Assembly (NCBI RefSeq): GCF_000092205.1
Contig: NC_014216.1
Location: 496,001 to 560,000, forward strand
Source: Desulfurivibrio alkaliphilus AHT 2
GTDB taxonomy: Bacteria; Desulfobacterota; Desulfobulbia; Desulfobulbales; Desulfurivibrionaceae
DNA length: 64,000 bases
Reading direction: 5' to 3'
Part shown: positions 32,464 to 41,572 of the stretch, one piece after another
Position numbering within the stretch: position 1 is the first letter of the stretch
Layout of the letters: every line of letters begins with the position of its first letter
The notes under the pieces: model-generated
The model's database searches: none
Told to the model about the DNA's origin: nothing
What the model saw: the letters and a program-made list of their open reading frames with translations, nothing else
Program-made: the position numbers and the translations under genes

Positions 32464-33903
32464 ATGGCCAGCGACAAGCTCTTTAAAAGCGGGGTTGAAT
32501 TTCAGGATGGGGCCTTTGTGCTAAAGGTTTCCAAGGACCGCCTGTGCGCCGTGGTGCGGGCCAGTGACACCGAAAAAGCGGTGGATCTTGACCGTGAGGT
32601 GTTGCAGAAGTTGCTGGCGGAAGAGGGGATTGTTTATGGCCTGTTGCCGGAGCCGGCGGTGCGGTCGGACGGATCCTTATTTGTGGCCCGGGGGCTGGCG
32701 CCACAGCATGGTGAGGACTCCCGGGTCAAAATGCACGTCAAACCCTCGGTGGTCCGTGTCCCCAAGGTCAAGGATCCCGGCCGTGACCAGGTGGATTTTC
32801 GCGAGTTGGGCAGCATCGTCAATGTGGAAAAGGGGCGCCAACTGCTGGAAATCATCCCTCCCACCCCGGGAACCCCCGGCAAAGACCTCTTCGGGGCGGA
32901 AGTGCCGCCCAAGCCCGGCAAGGAACGCAAGCTGAGAACCGGGCCCGGGGTTAGCGTTTCCGATGACGGGCGCAAAGTTTATGCCGCCTGCACCGGCAAG
33001 TTTGTCATGGCCGACGGCAAACCGGGCGTCTATGAAGAACATGTGGTCTCCGGCGATGTGGACATGTCGGTGGGCAACATCGCTTTTGGCGGCAAAAAGC
33101 TGATTGTCAACGGCGAAGTGCCCATGGGGTTTTCCGTGAAGTGCCGGGGCGATATTGTGATTGCCAAGGGGGTTTACAACAGCCTGGTGATGGCCGGTGG
33201 TAAGCTGACGGTCCGGGGCAGTGCGGTGGGTGAGGAAACGGTGCTGCGGGCCCGGGGGGATGTGGAGATTACCTTCATGGAAAACGGGCCCGGGGTGGAG
33301 GCCGGCGGCGACCTGATCATCAATGACTCAGCCATCCAGAGTCATGGTTTGGTGGGGGGCGCCATCTACGCCAAGGGGCAGGGGGTGCTGGTGGGGGGCA
33401 AATACATAGTTGGCGGTTCGGTTTACGTGCGCGATCTGGGAACCGATGCCGAAGTGCAGACCATCCTGCACGTAGGGGTGGTGCCTTCGATTCAGGGGCG
33501 GAAGCAAAAAATAGATGAAGATCTGCATCTCTGGGCCGAGCGGCTCAATGAGATCATTAAAAATATCAGCGCCCTTGAAAAAATGAAAAAGGAACAGGGT
33601 GCTCGTTTCCCCGAGGAGCGGGCAGAGCTGCTGGGCAAGTACAAGAAGGCTATGCCCAAGGCCATGGATCGGGTAAACGTTCTTACCGAACAGGCCAACG
33701 CCCTGGAAAAGGAACTGGAACAGATGGTGGCTGAAAGTGTTTATGTCTATGGCACCATCTATCCCGGCGCGGTGGTGAGTATCGGCAGCGCTACCCGTTA
33801 TGTCACCAGCGAAGAGCAGCAGTGCGTGGTCTACTTCGACCAGAGCACCCGTCAGATCCTGATCCGCAAGATGAACCAGGAAGAACAGGCCCTCTTCAAG
33901 TAA
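32464..33903 (+). CDS. FapA-like (DUF342) polymer-forming protein
   Basis: The 479-residue protein has the DUF342/FapA layout: an N-terminal domain ([39 protein letters not shown]), a right-handed beta-helix with regular Gly-rich turns ([46 protein letters not shown]), and a C-terminal coiled coil ([19 protein letters not shown]) closed by [17 protein letters not shown] precedes the ATG. Members of this family form polymers or interact with chemotaxis and cell-surface systems; the local role is unknown. Its stop overlaps the convergent YbeY-PdxJ gene by 8 nt. Confidence 0.88.
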   Translation: MASDKLFKSGVEFQDGAFVLKVSKDRLCAVVRASDTEKAVDLDREVLQKLLAEEGIVYGLLPEPAVRSDGSLFVARGLAPQHGEDSRVKMHVKPSVVRVPKVKDPGRDQVDFRELGSIVNVEKGRQLLEIIPPTPGTPGKDLFGAEVPPKPGKERKLRTGPGVSVSDDGRKVYAACTGKFVMADGKPGVYEEHVVSGDVDMSVGNIAFGGKKLIVNGEVPMGFSVKCRGDIVIAKGVYNSLVMAGGKLTVRGSAVGEETVLRARGDVEITFMENGPGVEAGGDLIINDSAIQSHGLVGGAIYAKGQGVLVGGKYIVGGSVYVRDLGTDAEVQTILHVGVVPSIQGRKQKIDEDLHLWAERLNEIIKNISALEKMKKEQGARFPEERAELLGKYKKAMPKAMDRVNVLTEQANALEKELEQMVAESVYVYGTIYPGAVVSIGSATRYVTSEEQQCVVYFDQSTRQILIRKMNQEEQALFK

Positions 33904-35092
33904 AAGCCGGGCTGGCCTGTTTGATAATGGCCCGCATCTCTGCCACCGCTTTTTCCAGGCCCACCAGAATGGCCCGGGCCATGATGGCATGGCCGATGCT
34001 CAATTCCTCGATGGTGCCTAAAGCCGCCACCCGGGCGGTGGTGAGATAATTCAGGCCGTGGCCGGCATTGACCCGCAGGCCGGCAGCCAGGGCCTCTTCC
34101 GCCGCCTGGGCCACCAGGGCAAATTCCCGTTCCCGTTCTTCTTCCGACGGCGCGTCGCAGTAGCGGCCGGTGTGGATCTCCACAAAGCTGGCGCCGATGG
34201 CCGCCGCGGCGGCGATCTGGCCCGGGTCGGGATCGACAAACAGGCTCACCGGAATTTGGGCCTGGTTCATTTCCTTGATCACTTTAGCCAGCTTTTTTTG
34301 CTGACCCTTCACGTTGAGCCCGCCTTCGGTGGTCAGCTCCCGCCTTTTTTCCGGTACCAGGGTGACCATGTCCGGCTTGAGCCGCAGGGCGAAATCGATG
34401 ATTTCAGCCGCCGCGGCCATTTCCAGGTTAAGCTTGCTTTTCACCGTTTGCCGCAGCAGCAGGACATCGCGGTCCTGGATATGGCGGCGATCTTCCCGCA
34501 GGTGAACCACGATGCCTTCGGCCCCGGCCAGCTCGCAAATACCGGCGGCTAGGACCGGATCGGGTTCGTTGATCCCCCTGGCCTGGCGCAGGGTGGCTAC
34601 ATGATCGACATTGACGGCAAGCTGGGTCATTTTGCTTTTCCTCTCGTGCTCTTGAAGTTTGTGCAGCAGCGCTTCTTCCGCTTCGGCCATGCGCTCCGCC
34701 TCGGCGGAGCTTTGTTCGTGGTCGTAGCCCAGCAGATGGAGCAAGCCGTGGGTCAGCAACCAGGCCAGGCGATGCCCCGGGCTGACCCCGGCGGCCCGGG
34801 CCTCCCGGCGGGCGGTGTCCAGGCTGATCACCACGTCACCCAGCATTTCATCGCCTAAGCCGCCGGGTATCTCCGGGGCCTCGCGCTGGGCAAATGCCAG
34901 GACGTTGGTGGGGCGGTTGCGTTGCCGGAAGAGATGATTAAATTCCTGCATCTGCCGGTCGTCCACCAGCAGCAGGCTCAACTCACTCCGGGGTTGCCCG
35001 GTAAGGTGCAACAGGATAGCCGCCTGTTTTTTCAGCCGGGCCAGCTCGTTAGAGCCGATGTCGCCGCCCTGATGCTTGAGCAGTACCGGCAT
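33896..35092 (-). CDS. YbeY - PdxJ fusion (rRNA maturation endonuclease / pyridoxine 5'-phosphate synthase)
   Basis: The 398-codon frame is continuous. Residues 1-150 are YbeY, with the zinc motif [11 protein letters not shown] (H-x3-H-x5-H, His115, His119 and His125) and [10 protein letters not shown]. Residues 155-398 are a full-length PdxJ ([73 protein letters not shown]), which condenses aminoacetone phosphate with deoxyxylulose phosphate to make PNP. An AGAGGA sits 8 nt before an in-frame ATG at 34630, exactly where a separate PdxJ would start, so the second half may also be translated alone. The gene follows phoH, the usual YbeY neighbour. Confidence 0.92.
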   Translation of the reverse strand: MPVLLKHQGGDIGSNELARLKKQAAILLHLTGQPRSELSLLLVDDRQMQEFNHLFRQRNRPTNVLAFAQREAPEIPGGLGDEMLGDVVISLDTARREARAAGVSPGHRLAWLLTHGLLHLLGYDHEQSSAEAERMAEAEEALLHKLQEHERKSKMTQLAVNVDHVATLRQARGINEPDPVLAAGICELAGAEGIVVHLREDRRHIQDRDVLLLRQTVKSKLNLEMAAAAEIIDFALRLKPDMVTLVPEKRRELTTEGGLNVKGQQKKLAKVIKEMNQAQIPVSLFVDPDPGQIAAAAAIGASFVEIHTGRYCDAPSEEEREREFALVAQAAEEALAAGLRVNAGHGLNYLTTARVAALGTIEELSIGHAIMARAILVGLEKAVAEMRAIIKQASPAFT

Positions 35093-35093
35093 C

Positions 35094-36140
35094 TCAGCTT
35101 TCCTGGCGGGTGGCCGTGGTCGCGTCCTGGCCGCTTTTCCGGCGGCTGGCGGATGCCGGCCTGGTGGCCGGCCGCTTTTTGCTTCCGGTGGCTTGCTGGT
35201 AGGCTACAATGATCTTTTGTACCAGGGGGTGGCGCACCACGTCGGCATCGCTGAATTCACAGAAGCTGATCCCTTTTACCTGCTTGAGAATCCGCTGGGC
35301 TTCGACCAGGCCGGATTTTTTCTCCGGCGGCAGGTCAACCTGGGTGACATCACCGGTGATCACCGCCTGGGAGTTGAAGCCCAGGCGGGTAAGAAACATC
35401 TTCATCTGCTCGGAGGTGGTGTTCTGGGCTTCATCCAGGATGACGAAGGCGTCATTTAAGGTGCGGCCGCGCATGAAGGCCAGGGGGGCGATTTCAATGA
35501 CCCCCTCATCAAGCAACTGGGCCACCTTGCCCGGTCCCAGCAGGTCGTTTAAGGCGTCGTGGAGAGGTCGCAGGTAGGGGTTGACCTTCTCGGCCAGATC
35601 GCCGGGCAAAAAACCCAGCCGTTCCCCGGCCTCCACCGCCGGTCGGGCCAGAATGATCGACTTTACCCGGCGGTTGACGTAAGCGGCCACCGCCATGGCC
35701 ACGGCCAGGTAGGTCTTGCCGGTTCCCGCCGGGCCGATGGCGAAGACCACATCATGGCGGCGGATGGCGTCGATGTAGGTTTTCTGGTTAAGGCTTTTGG
35801 GGGAAATAACCTTCTGTTCGGCGGTGATATAGACTTTGTCCAGAAAAATATCGGTCAGCACCGCCTTGGGTGAGGCGGCCAGCACCCGCAGGGCGTAGGC
35901 CACGTCGGCCGGGTAAACCGGGTAGCCGGAGCGGAGCAACTCGTAGAGCTTGCGCAGGGCCGAAGCGGCCAGCGCCACTTCGGCCTCGCTGCCTTTGAGG
36001 GTCACGGTGGTGCCGCGTACCTGGATGCCTACCCCGCTGGTTTCCTCAATGATCGCCAGGTTACGGTTCAGCTCCCCGTACAGTTGCCCCACCAGGGCGT
36101 TGTCGTTGAAAGAGAGTTCTTCGGTGGTTTCGGTCATCAT
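35094..36140 (-). CDS. phoH: PhoH-family ATPase (YbeZ type)
   Basis: The 348-residue protein has an N-terminal KH-like region ([21 protein letters not shown]) and a helicase-like ATPase domain: Walker [14 protein letters not shown], the PhoH motif [20 protein letters not shown], Walker [12 protein letters not shown] and the motif [11 protein letters not shown]. The C-terminal tail is basic. YbeZ works with YbeY in ribosome quality control. The start overlaps the end of the DsbA-like gene (ATGATGA), and ybeY-pdxJ follows after 1 nt, forming a tight operon. Confidence 0.95.
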   Translation of the reverse strand: MMTETTEELSFNDNALVGQLYGELNRNLAIIEETSGVGIQVRGTTVTLKGSEAEVALAASALRKLYELLRSGYPVYPADVAYALRVLAASPKAVLTDIFLDKVYITAEQKVISPKSLNQKTYIDAIRRHDVVFAIGPAGTGKTYLAVAMAVAAYVNRRVKSIILARPAVEAGERLGFLPGDLAEKVNPYLRPLHDALNDLLGPGKVAQLLDEGVIEIAPLAFMRGRTLNDAFVILDEAQNTTSEQMKMFLTRLGFNSQAVITGDVTQVDLPPEKKSGLVEAQRILKQVKGISFCEFSDADVVRHPLVQKIIVAYQQATGSKKRPATRPASASRRKSGQDATTATRQES

Positions 36141-36997
36141 CTTGCCAATGCTTCTTCCACCATTTGGCGCAGGTTTTCCGGCGAGCGCTGTTCCAGCAAC
36201 ATGCCGTTGACAAAGATGGTGGGTGTGCCGCGCACCCCGGCCTGTTGACCGTCCTGGATGTCCTGTTCCAGCCGGCTGTGCAGTTCCCGGCTTTGCAGAT
36301 CGCGGTTAAAGCGTTCCATGTCCAGTTCCAGTTCCCGGGCGATGGCGCGAATCCGTTGCGGACTGATTTCGCTTTGGGCGGCAAATAATTTGTCGTGAAA
36401 CTCCCAGAACTTGCCCTGGTTCTGGGCGGCCATGGTGGCCAGGGCCGCCGGTTTGGCGTATTCGTGGAAGGAGAGCGGAAAGTGCTTGAAAACCACTTTA
36501 ACCTGGTCGGGAAACTGCAGCATAATCTGTTCGATCAAGGGTTTCACCCGGGCGCAGTGAGGGCACTGAAAATCGCTGAACTCCACAATTTCCACCGGGG
36601 CGTCGGCCCGCCCCAGAAAAGGGGCCCCTTCGGTATTGATCTGCAGGGCAAAGCGCAGTGAAAGTTCCTGGACCACCCCGCTTGCTGACCCGGTCACCAC
36701 GATTTTTTCCGGAATACCGGCCCGCTGCAGCCCCACGGCGCTGATACGATCCATTTCCGGGTCGACGGGGATGGTGCCGGTCAGTTCCCCCTGCTCGTCA
36801 TAAATCAGCACCTTGCCTCCCTCAACCAATATATAGATACGGCTGCCGTCGAGGGAATAAGCCACATCCAGGGGCTTTTCCTCCGGGGTGATGGCCACGC
36901 CCGCCTGCCAGCTCACCCCGGCCAGGGCCGGGCCGCCGAGTAACAACAGGGCACAGGCAATAATCGCGGTTAACGAAGCAATGGTACGAAAAGACAT
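36137..36997 (-). CDS. Exported DsbA-like thioredoxin-fold protein
   Basis: ATG 36997 (MSFRTIASLT) has AAGGA at 8 nt distance, better than ATG 37006. After a signal peptide (AIIACALLLLGGPALA) there is a region of about 90 residues with an NHL/propeller-like blade (LDVAYSLDGSRIYILVEGG), then a DsbA/DsbG-type domain starting at APVEIVEFSDFQCPHC, with the redox-active Cys-Pro-His-Cys. It continues with VVFKHFPL, FWEFHDKLF and VRGTPTIFVNG containing the cis-proline. It should act as a periplasmic thiol oxidase or isomerase. It overlaps phoH by 4 nt; why a periplasmic redox protein precedes phoH is not obvious. Confidence 0.88.
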   Translation of the reverse strand: MSFRTIASLTAIIACALLLLGGPALAGVSWQAGVAITPEEKPLDVAYSLDGSRIYILVEGGKVLIYDEQGELTGTIPVDPEMDRISAVGLQRAGIPEKIVVTGSASGVVQELSLRFALQINTEGAPFLGRADAPVEIVEFSDFQCPHCARVKPLIEQIMLQFPDQVKVVFKHFPLSFHEYAKPAALATMAAQNQGKFWEFHDKLFAAQSEISPQRIRAIARELELDMERFNRDLQSRELHSRLEQDIQDGQQAGVRGTPTIFVNGMLLEQRSPENLRQMVEEALAR

Positions 36998-37116
36998 AAA
37001 AATCATCCTTGTTGGTTTTGGTTTTACTTCATGCCGTGTTCGACGCCGGCCGCTCCGGCGTCAATTACCGGTCATCGGCGCATTATAAGGACTCTTTAAA
37101 AATACGCAAGCTTGTC

Positions 37117-37266
37117 GTAAGCGTTCACCAGGGGTACCAATTTACCGATCTAACGTGCCGTAATCGTTCAGCAGTGCCGCAGATTCGGGCGATCAGCCAG
37201 GCGCCGCGTACACCGGTACTCAAGCCTGGCTGATCGTCCGAAGGTGCGGTGCTGCTGAACGATTAC
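37117..37266 (+). repeat. Palindromic element, copy 7, with left accessory arm
   Basis: Accessory arm at 37117-37159 (GTAAGCGTTCACCAGGGGTA start), palindrome at 37160-37266 (GTAATCGTTCAGCAG ... CTGCTGAACGATTAC). Its apex differs from other copies (GCGTACACCGGTACTC). The right end provides the TAA stop codon of the GlcF-like gene. Confidence 0.95.
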
Positions 37267-38510
37267 AGCTTGTCCAGCAGGACGGCCAGGTGAATTACCC
37301 GCGCCTGGTGGTAACCCTGCCGGGCAGCGTGGCGCCAGTGGAGCAGGCAGCCGGTGCAGGCGGTGGTGATTACCTCGGGGGCGACTGTTTGGGCCGCCTC
37401 GCTCAGGCGCCGGAGAATGCCCTCGGCGCTCTCCGGGTGGGCCAGATGGAAGTGACCGCCATGGCCGCAGCACTGAGGGCCGTCCGGCAATTCCAGCAGT
37501 TCCAGGCCGGGCAGCCTGTTCAGCAACTGGCGGGGTTCCCGGGTGATTTGGCACCCGAAGCGCAGGTGGCAGGGGTCGTGGTAGAGAACTTTAAGCGTTT
37601 TTGGGCTGCCGGCTGCAGCATCGGCCGGGCCTTCGCTCTCACCGCTTGCCGGTGTGGGTGGCGGCTGGGGAGGCTGCTGATAAAGAAAGTGGGAGAACTC
37701 CCGTACCCGGGCGGCGAAATCCTCGGCCCGGCCGGCCCATTGCGGGTCGTCGGCCAACAGCTCCGGGTAGCGCAGCAGGTGGGAGGCGCAGGAGGCGCAG
37801 GCAACCACGATGGGGCTTTGGCCGGGATGGGCGGCAATGTTAACCCTGGCCATTCGGCGGGCTTCTTCCTTTTGGCCGCAGCTGTAGGCCGCCAGGCCGC
37901 AGCAACCCCGCGCTGGATGGGGGGCAGCCGGTGGCTGCCCGGCCCGGGTCAGCAGGTTGCTCAGGGCGCGGGTTATTTCCGGTTCCAGGTAAGTGGCGAA
38001 GCAGCCGCTGAAGATATACGGCTCGGAGGTGGCCGGGGCGGTTTTTTCCGGTGGCCGGGGCGGCTCACTGGTCGCCGCCGGTTGATGATCCGGCAAAATC
38101 CCCAGGCGCAGATTGAGACCGCTGTCGGCCGGCAGGTTTAGCTCTTTGAGCCGTCGGGCCAGGGGGGCCAGGGCCTGGAGCAGGCGCGGGCGGCTCAAAA
38201 GCCCGTTGCTTAAGGCTCGCAGCATTGCATGCTGCCCGGCCCGCCGGGTCAATTCCCCGCGGGCTTCGGCCAGCATTTCGGCCACCGGCAGCCGGCGGCT
38301 GCAGACCTGGCTGCATGCCCCGCACAGCAGGCAATGGGAGAGGATTTCAGCATAGACGGTACTGGCGGCGGTGGGGTCCAGCCGGCTCAGCAGGTGCAGC
38401 TTGCCCCGGCCGGTATGATACTCCCGCCCGGTTTGCCGGTAAACCGGGCAGACCGTGCTGCAAGCCCCGCATTTAGCACAGTTCTGTTCCGGCCTCACCC
38501 CGGCGCTCAT
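37263..38510 (-). CDS. GlcF-like iron-sulfur oxidoreductase subunit
   Basis: The 415-residue protein has two N-terminal 4Fe-4S motifs (CAKCGACSTVCPVY and CLLCGACSQVC) and two CCG domains (ARGCCGLAAYSCG and GPQCCGHGGHFHLAHP) with the ligand-like cysteines CASCASH and CTGCLLHW. This matches glycolate oxidase subunit GlcF and related LldE/HdrB-type subunits. A linker of about 50 residues rich in Pro interrupts the middle. No FAD subunit (GlcD) is adjacent, so the electron donor is unknown. Its stop codon is formed by palindromic copy 7, and its start overlaps the end of prfB by 4 nt. Confidence 0.88.
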   Translation of the reverse strand: MSAGVRPEQNCAKCGACSTVCPVYRQTGREYHTGRGKLHLLSRLDPTAASTVYAEILSHCLLCGACSQVCSRRLPVAEMLAEARGELTRRAGQHAMLRALSNGLLSRPRLLQALAPLARRLKELNLPADSGLNLRLGILPDHQPAATSEPPRPPEKTAPATSEPYIFSGCFATYLEPEITRALSNLLTRAGQPPAAPHPARGCCGLAAYSCGQKEEARRMARVNIAAHPGQSPIVVACASCASHLLRYPELLADDPQWAGRAEDFAARVREFSHFLYQQPPQPPPTPASGESEGPADAAAGSPKTLKVLYHDPCHLRFGCQITREPRQLLNRLPGLELLELPDGPQCCGHGGHFHLAHPESAEGILRRLSEAAQTVAPEVITTACTGCLLHWRHAARQGYHQARVIHLAVLLDKL

Positions 38511-39614
38511 GGTTGCCAGAGCAGGTATGAGATAATGAAGGGGTCCAGGTCGCCGTCCAGCACGTTGTCAACGTTGCCGGTTTCGTGGTTGGTCCGGTGA
38601 TCCTTGACCAGCCGGTAGGGCTGCAGCACATAGGAGCGGATCTGACTGCCCCAGGCGATCTCCTTTTTGTCGCCGTGGAGGTGCTGCTGCTCTTCCTTGC
38701 GGTTGGCCCGTTCCCGCTCATAAAGCTGGGCCTTGAGCATCTTCATCGCCGTGTCTTTGTTGCGGTGCTGGCTCCTCTCGTTCTGGCACTGCACGACAAT
38801 GCCGCTGGGCAGGTGGGTGATGCGGATGGCCGAGCTGGTTTTGTTGACGTGCTGGCCGCCGGCGCCGCTGGCCCGGTAAGTGTCGATGCGCAGGTCTTTG
38901 TCGTTGATCTCCACCTCGATGTTGTCGTCGAGTTCCGGAAAGATGAAGACCGAGGCAAAGGAGGTATGGCGCCGCCCGCCGGTGTCGAAGGGGGAGATTC
39001 TCACCAGCCGGTGAATCCCCATCTCGGAGCGGAGGTAGCCGTAAGCCCAGCGCCCCTTGACCAGCACGGTAACGCTTTTGGTGCCGGCTTCATCGCCGGG
39101 CAGGTGGTCGAGGATCTCGGTGGAAAATCCCTTTTTTTCTGCCCAGCGCAGGTACATGCGCAACAGGATGTCGGTCCAGTCCTGGGCCTCGGTGCCGCCG
39201 GCGCCGGCGTGGATAGTCAACATGGCGTTGCTGGCGTCGTGTTCGCCGTTGAACATGCACTCCAGCTCCATGGCCGCCAGGCGTTGTTCCACGCTGTTCA
39301 GCGCCCGGGACACCTCCTGTTCGGTCTCATGGTCGTTTTCGGCAATGGCCAGTTCCAGCAGCACCTCGGCGTCTTCAAAGGAGTCGATTACCTGCTGCCA
39401 GTTGTCGATGGTGTCCTGCAGGTCGCTCTGCTCCTTTTGCACCCCGGCGGCGGCTTCGGGGTTGTCCCAGAAGTTCGGGGCGGCGCTGCGGTGTTCCAGT
39501 TCCTGGATGCGGAGTAATTTGTTGTCCAGGTCAAAGATGGCTCCGCAGGGTTTGCAGGCGGCCTTGCAGGTTTTCGGCTTTTTCTTTCAGTTCGGGGGCA
39601 ATGCTGAAACTCAT
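38507..39614 (-). CDS. prfB: Peptide chain release factor 2, with programmed +1 frameshift
   Basis: Translation starts at ATG 39614 (MSFSIAPELKEKAENLQGRL, preceded by AGAGGA). After 27 codons it meets the in-frame stop TGA in the heptamer CTTTGAC; a +1 shift onto GAC restores the frame that runs to 38507, giving 368 residues. The main frame contains the tripeptide anticodon SPF (RISPFDTGGRRHTSF) and the catalytic GAGGQHVNKTSSAIR. RF2 ends translation at UGA and UAA and autoregulates through this shift, as in E. coli. GlcF-like follows with a 4-nt overlap. Confidence 0.96.
39530..39536 (-). promoter_or_regulatory. RF2 programmed frameshift site CTTTGAC
   Basis: The minus-strand heptamer CTT-TGA-C is identical to the slippery stop of E. 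coli prfB. A GGAG Shine-Dalgarno-like element lies a few bases upstream (CGGAGCCATCTTTGAC), shorter than the E. coli AGGGGG. Low RF2 levels would promote the shift and raise RF2 synthesis. Confidence 0.93.
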
Positions 39615-39672
39615 GGTGTTCCTCTGTAGGCTAAAGTGTGGTGCTGGGCTGAACGTTTATTTAAAGCTAAAC

Positions 39673-39824
39673 GTAACCGTTTACCAGGGGTGCTAACTTG
39701 CCAGGTATAACGGGCCGTAAGCGAACAGCCGTGCCGCAGGTTCGGGCAAGCAGCCAGGCGCAGCGTACCCCCTGTACGTAAGCCTGGCTGCTTGCCCGAA
39801 GATGCGGTGCGGCTGTTCGCTTAC
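39673..39824 (+). repeat. Palindromic element, copy 8, with left accessory arm
   Basis: Accessory arm at 39673-39716 (GTAACCGTTTACCAGGGGTG start), palindrome at 39717-39824, nearly identical to copies 3 and 12. It lies between lnt and prfB, 3 nt from the lnt stop codon. Just left of it, the stretch GTGCTGGGCTGAACGTTTAT (39641-39660) resembles the right end of another copy and may be a remnant. Confidence 0.95.
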
Positions 39825-39826
39825 AG

Positions 39827-41560
39827 CTAAACACGCTTTATAACATAAATATGCCTGACTATGCCAGCGCTAAGCAGCAGCAGGCAGAGGAGGCCGAAAA
39901 GGTAACCGCCGGCGGTGAACAGGCTGTTCATCTTGCCCGCCGGAGCGGGAAGCGGCAGGGCGGCATGGCGGGCGTCCGGCACGAAAAGTTGGGTGGCCTG
40001 ATGCAGCCGTCCGTCCGGGGTGATCATGACGCTGATCCCGGTGTTGGCGGCTCGGGCCAGGGAGCGGCGATTTTCCACCGCTCGCAGGGCGGCCATGGAA
40101 AGATGCTGGTGGGGGGCGTTGCTTAAGCCGAACCAGGCGTCGTTGGTGATATTGACCAGCAGTTCGGCCCCCCCGGCGGTCATCTGCCGCGCCAGCCGGG
40201 GAAAGATGGCCTCAAAGCAGATCAGGGTGCCGATCTTGCGATCGGCGCAGGTCAGCAGGGCAGGTTCGGGGCCGGGGGTAAAGTCGCCCAGGGTTTCCAC
40301 CACCGGTGCAAAAAAGGGCAGCAGCCGGCGCAAAGGGATATATTCGCCGAAGGGTACCAGGTGTTGCTTGCGGTAAATTCCGGCCGGTTGTTGGACGGCC
40401 GGGTCCGGGCTGATCAGCATGGCGCTGTTGTAATACTGCAACTGCCGGTCATTATCCAGTTCCCGGTGGGGGGCCCCCACCAGCAGGCAACTGCCGTGTT
40501 GGGCGGCAAAATCGATGATGTCGTAAAACAGGTGGTGTTCCAAGGGGTAAAAGGGCAGGGCGGTTTCCGGCCAGACGATGAGCGTCGGCGGCTTCTCCGG
40601 CCCGGCCGCCGTCGCTTCGCTTAGCTCCAGATAGCGTTGGACGGTGGCAAACCGCAGTTGCTGGTCCCACTTCTCCTCCTGGGGAATATTGCCTTGGACC
40701 ACCGCCGTTTCCAGCACTGGGGCGGTGGCCAGGATTTTGTCAAATTGCTGCAGGCGGAGGGAGCCGTAGGCGACCGAAGAGATCAGCAGCAGCACGGCCA
40801 GGGCCAGCGACCAGCGCCCCGGCAGGGCGACTGTGCGGCGGTATGGAAACCGTTCACCAGGGGTGCCAACTTGCCGGTCTGACGTGCCGTAATCGTTCAG
40901 CAGTGCCGCAGGTTCGGGCAAGCAGTCAAGCGCAGCGTACCCCCTGTACGTAAGCTTGGCTGATCGCCCGAAGATGCGGTGCTGCTGAACGATTACCAGC
41001 AGGGCCAGCAGGGTGGAGCTTAGAACGATCAAAAAGGTGATCGCATGGTGGCCGCCCAGGTCGGCCACCTGGGTCAACAGCGGCAGCTGATACTGGCTGT
41101 AGCCCAGATCCTGCCAGGGGAAGCCGGTGAACAGCCTGGCCCGCAACACGTCCAGCCCGACCCAGATCACAGCTGGGGCCCATAAGACCAGCCCCCGGTG
41201 CCTGTTGTCGTTCCCACCCCAGCCGGTAAGGGTGACCAGCAGGGCGGCGAACACCGCGGGGTACAGACTCATGTAGATAACCAGCAGCCCCAGGGCCAGG
41301 GCTGCCACCAAAGGATGCACGCCGCCGTAGTCGCCCAGCACGATGGTGATCCAGTGCAGCAGGGGCAGATGATAAACTACCCCGGCCAGCAGCCCAAGGC
41401 CGGCGGCTCGCCGCCAGTCAAGCTGCTGGATCGCCAGCAGCAGCGGGGCCAGCGCCATCCAGGCCAGCAGGGCATGGCCGCCGCTGCCGGGCGAGGAGAA
41501 AAAGAGCAGCAAGCCGCTAAGCGCCGCCAGGGAAATTTTACCCATGCCCCCCATGCCCAT
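39827..41560 (-). CDS. lnt: Apolipoprotein N-acyltransferase with an in-frame repeat insertion
   Basis: The 577-residue protein has N-terminal membrane helices (for example ALLAWMALAPLLLAI), a periplasmic nitrilase-like domain and a final helix. The catalytic region is intact: WPETALPFY, YRKQHLVPFGEYIP (Lys) and LICFEAIFPRL (Cys). It transfers the third acyl chain to lipoproteins. Residues 189-238 are the translation of palindromic copy 9, inserted between a membrane helix ending LLALL and the helix RWSLALAVLLLISS; without it the length would be about 527, normal for Lnt. The insertion is 150 bp, so the frame is kept. corC lies 12 nt upstream. Confidence 0.93.
   Translation of the reverse strand: MGMGGMGKISLAALSGLLLFFSSPGSGGHALLAWMALAPLLLAIQQLDWRRAAGLGLLAGVVYHLPLLHWITIVLGDYGGVHPLVAALALGLLVIYMSLYPAVFAALLVTLTGWGGNDNRHRGLVLWAPAVIWVGLDVLRARLFTGFPWQDLGYSQYQLPLLTQVADLGGHHAITFLIVLSSTLLALLVIVQQHRIFGRSAKLTYRGYAALDCLPEPAALLNDYGTSDRQVGTPGERFPYRRTVALPGRWSLALAVLLLISSVAYGSLRLQQFDKILATAPVLETAVVQGNIPQEEKWDQQLRFATVQRYLELSEATAAGPEKPPTLIVWPETALPFYPLEHHLFYDIIDFAAQHGSCLLVGAPHRELDNDRQLQYYNSAMLISPDPAVQQPAGIYRKQHLVPFGEYIPLRRLLPFFAPVVETLGDFTPGPEPALLTCADRKIGTLICFEAIFPRLARQMTAGGAELLVNITNDAWFGLSNAPHQHLSMAALRAVENRRSLARAANTGISVMITPDGRLHQATQLFVPDARHAALPLPAPAGKMNSLFTAGGYLFGLLCLLLLSAGIVRHIYVIKRV
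40847..40996 (+). repeat. Palindromic element, copy 9, inside the lnt coding region
   Basis: Accessory arm at 40847-40888 (AAACCGTTCACCAGGGGTGC start) and palindrome at 40889-40996 (GTAATCGTTCAGCAG ... CTGCTGAACGATTAC), with the same sequence type as copy 4. It has no stop codon in the lnt frame and is exactly 150 bp, so it adds 50 residues (VIVQQHRIFGRSAKL... to ...GTPGERF). Confidence 0.95.
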
Positions 41561-41572
41561 GAAATAGTCCGG

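Noticed and set aside
37168-37554. Minus-strand frame with an HRTFGRSARLEYRC-like end, also seen at other loci
   Set aside because: The recurring peptide is translated palindromic element, not a conserved protein family. Only in lnt is it part of a real gene.
39530-39536. Frameshift in prfB as a sequencing error or pseudogene
   Set aside because: The heptamer CTTTGAC is exactly the known RF2 regulatory site, and both frames encode matching RF2 sequence.
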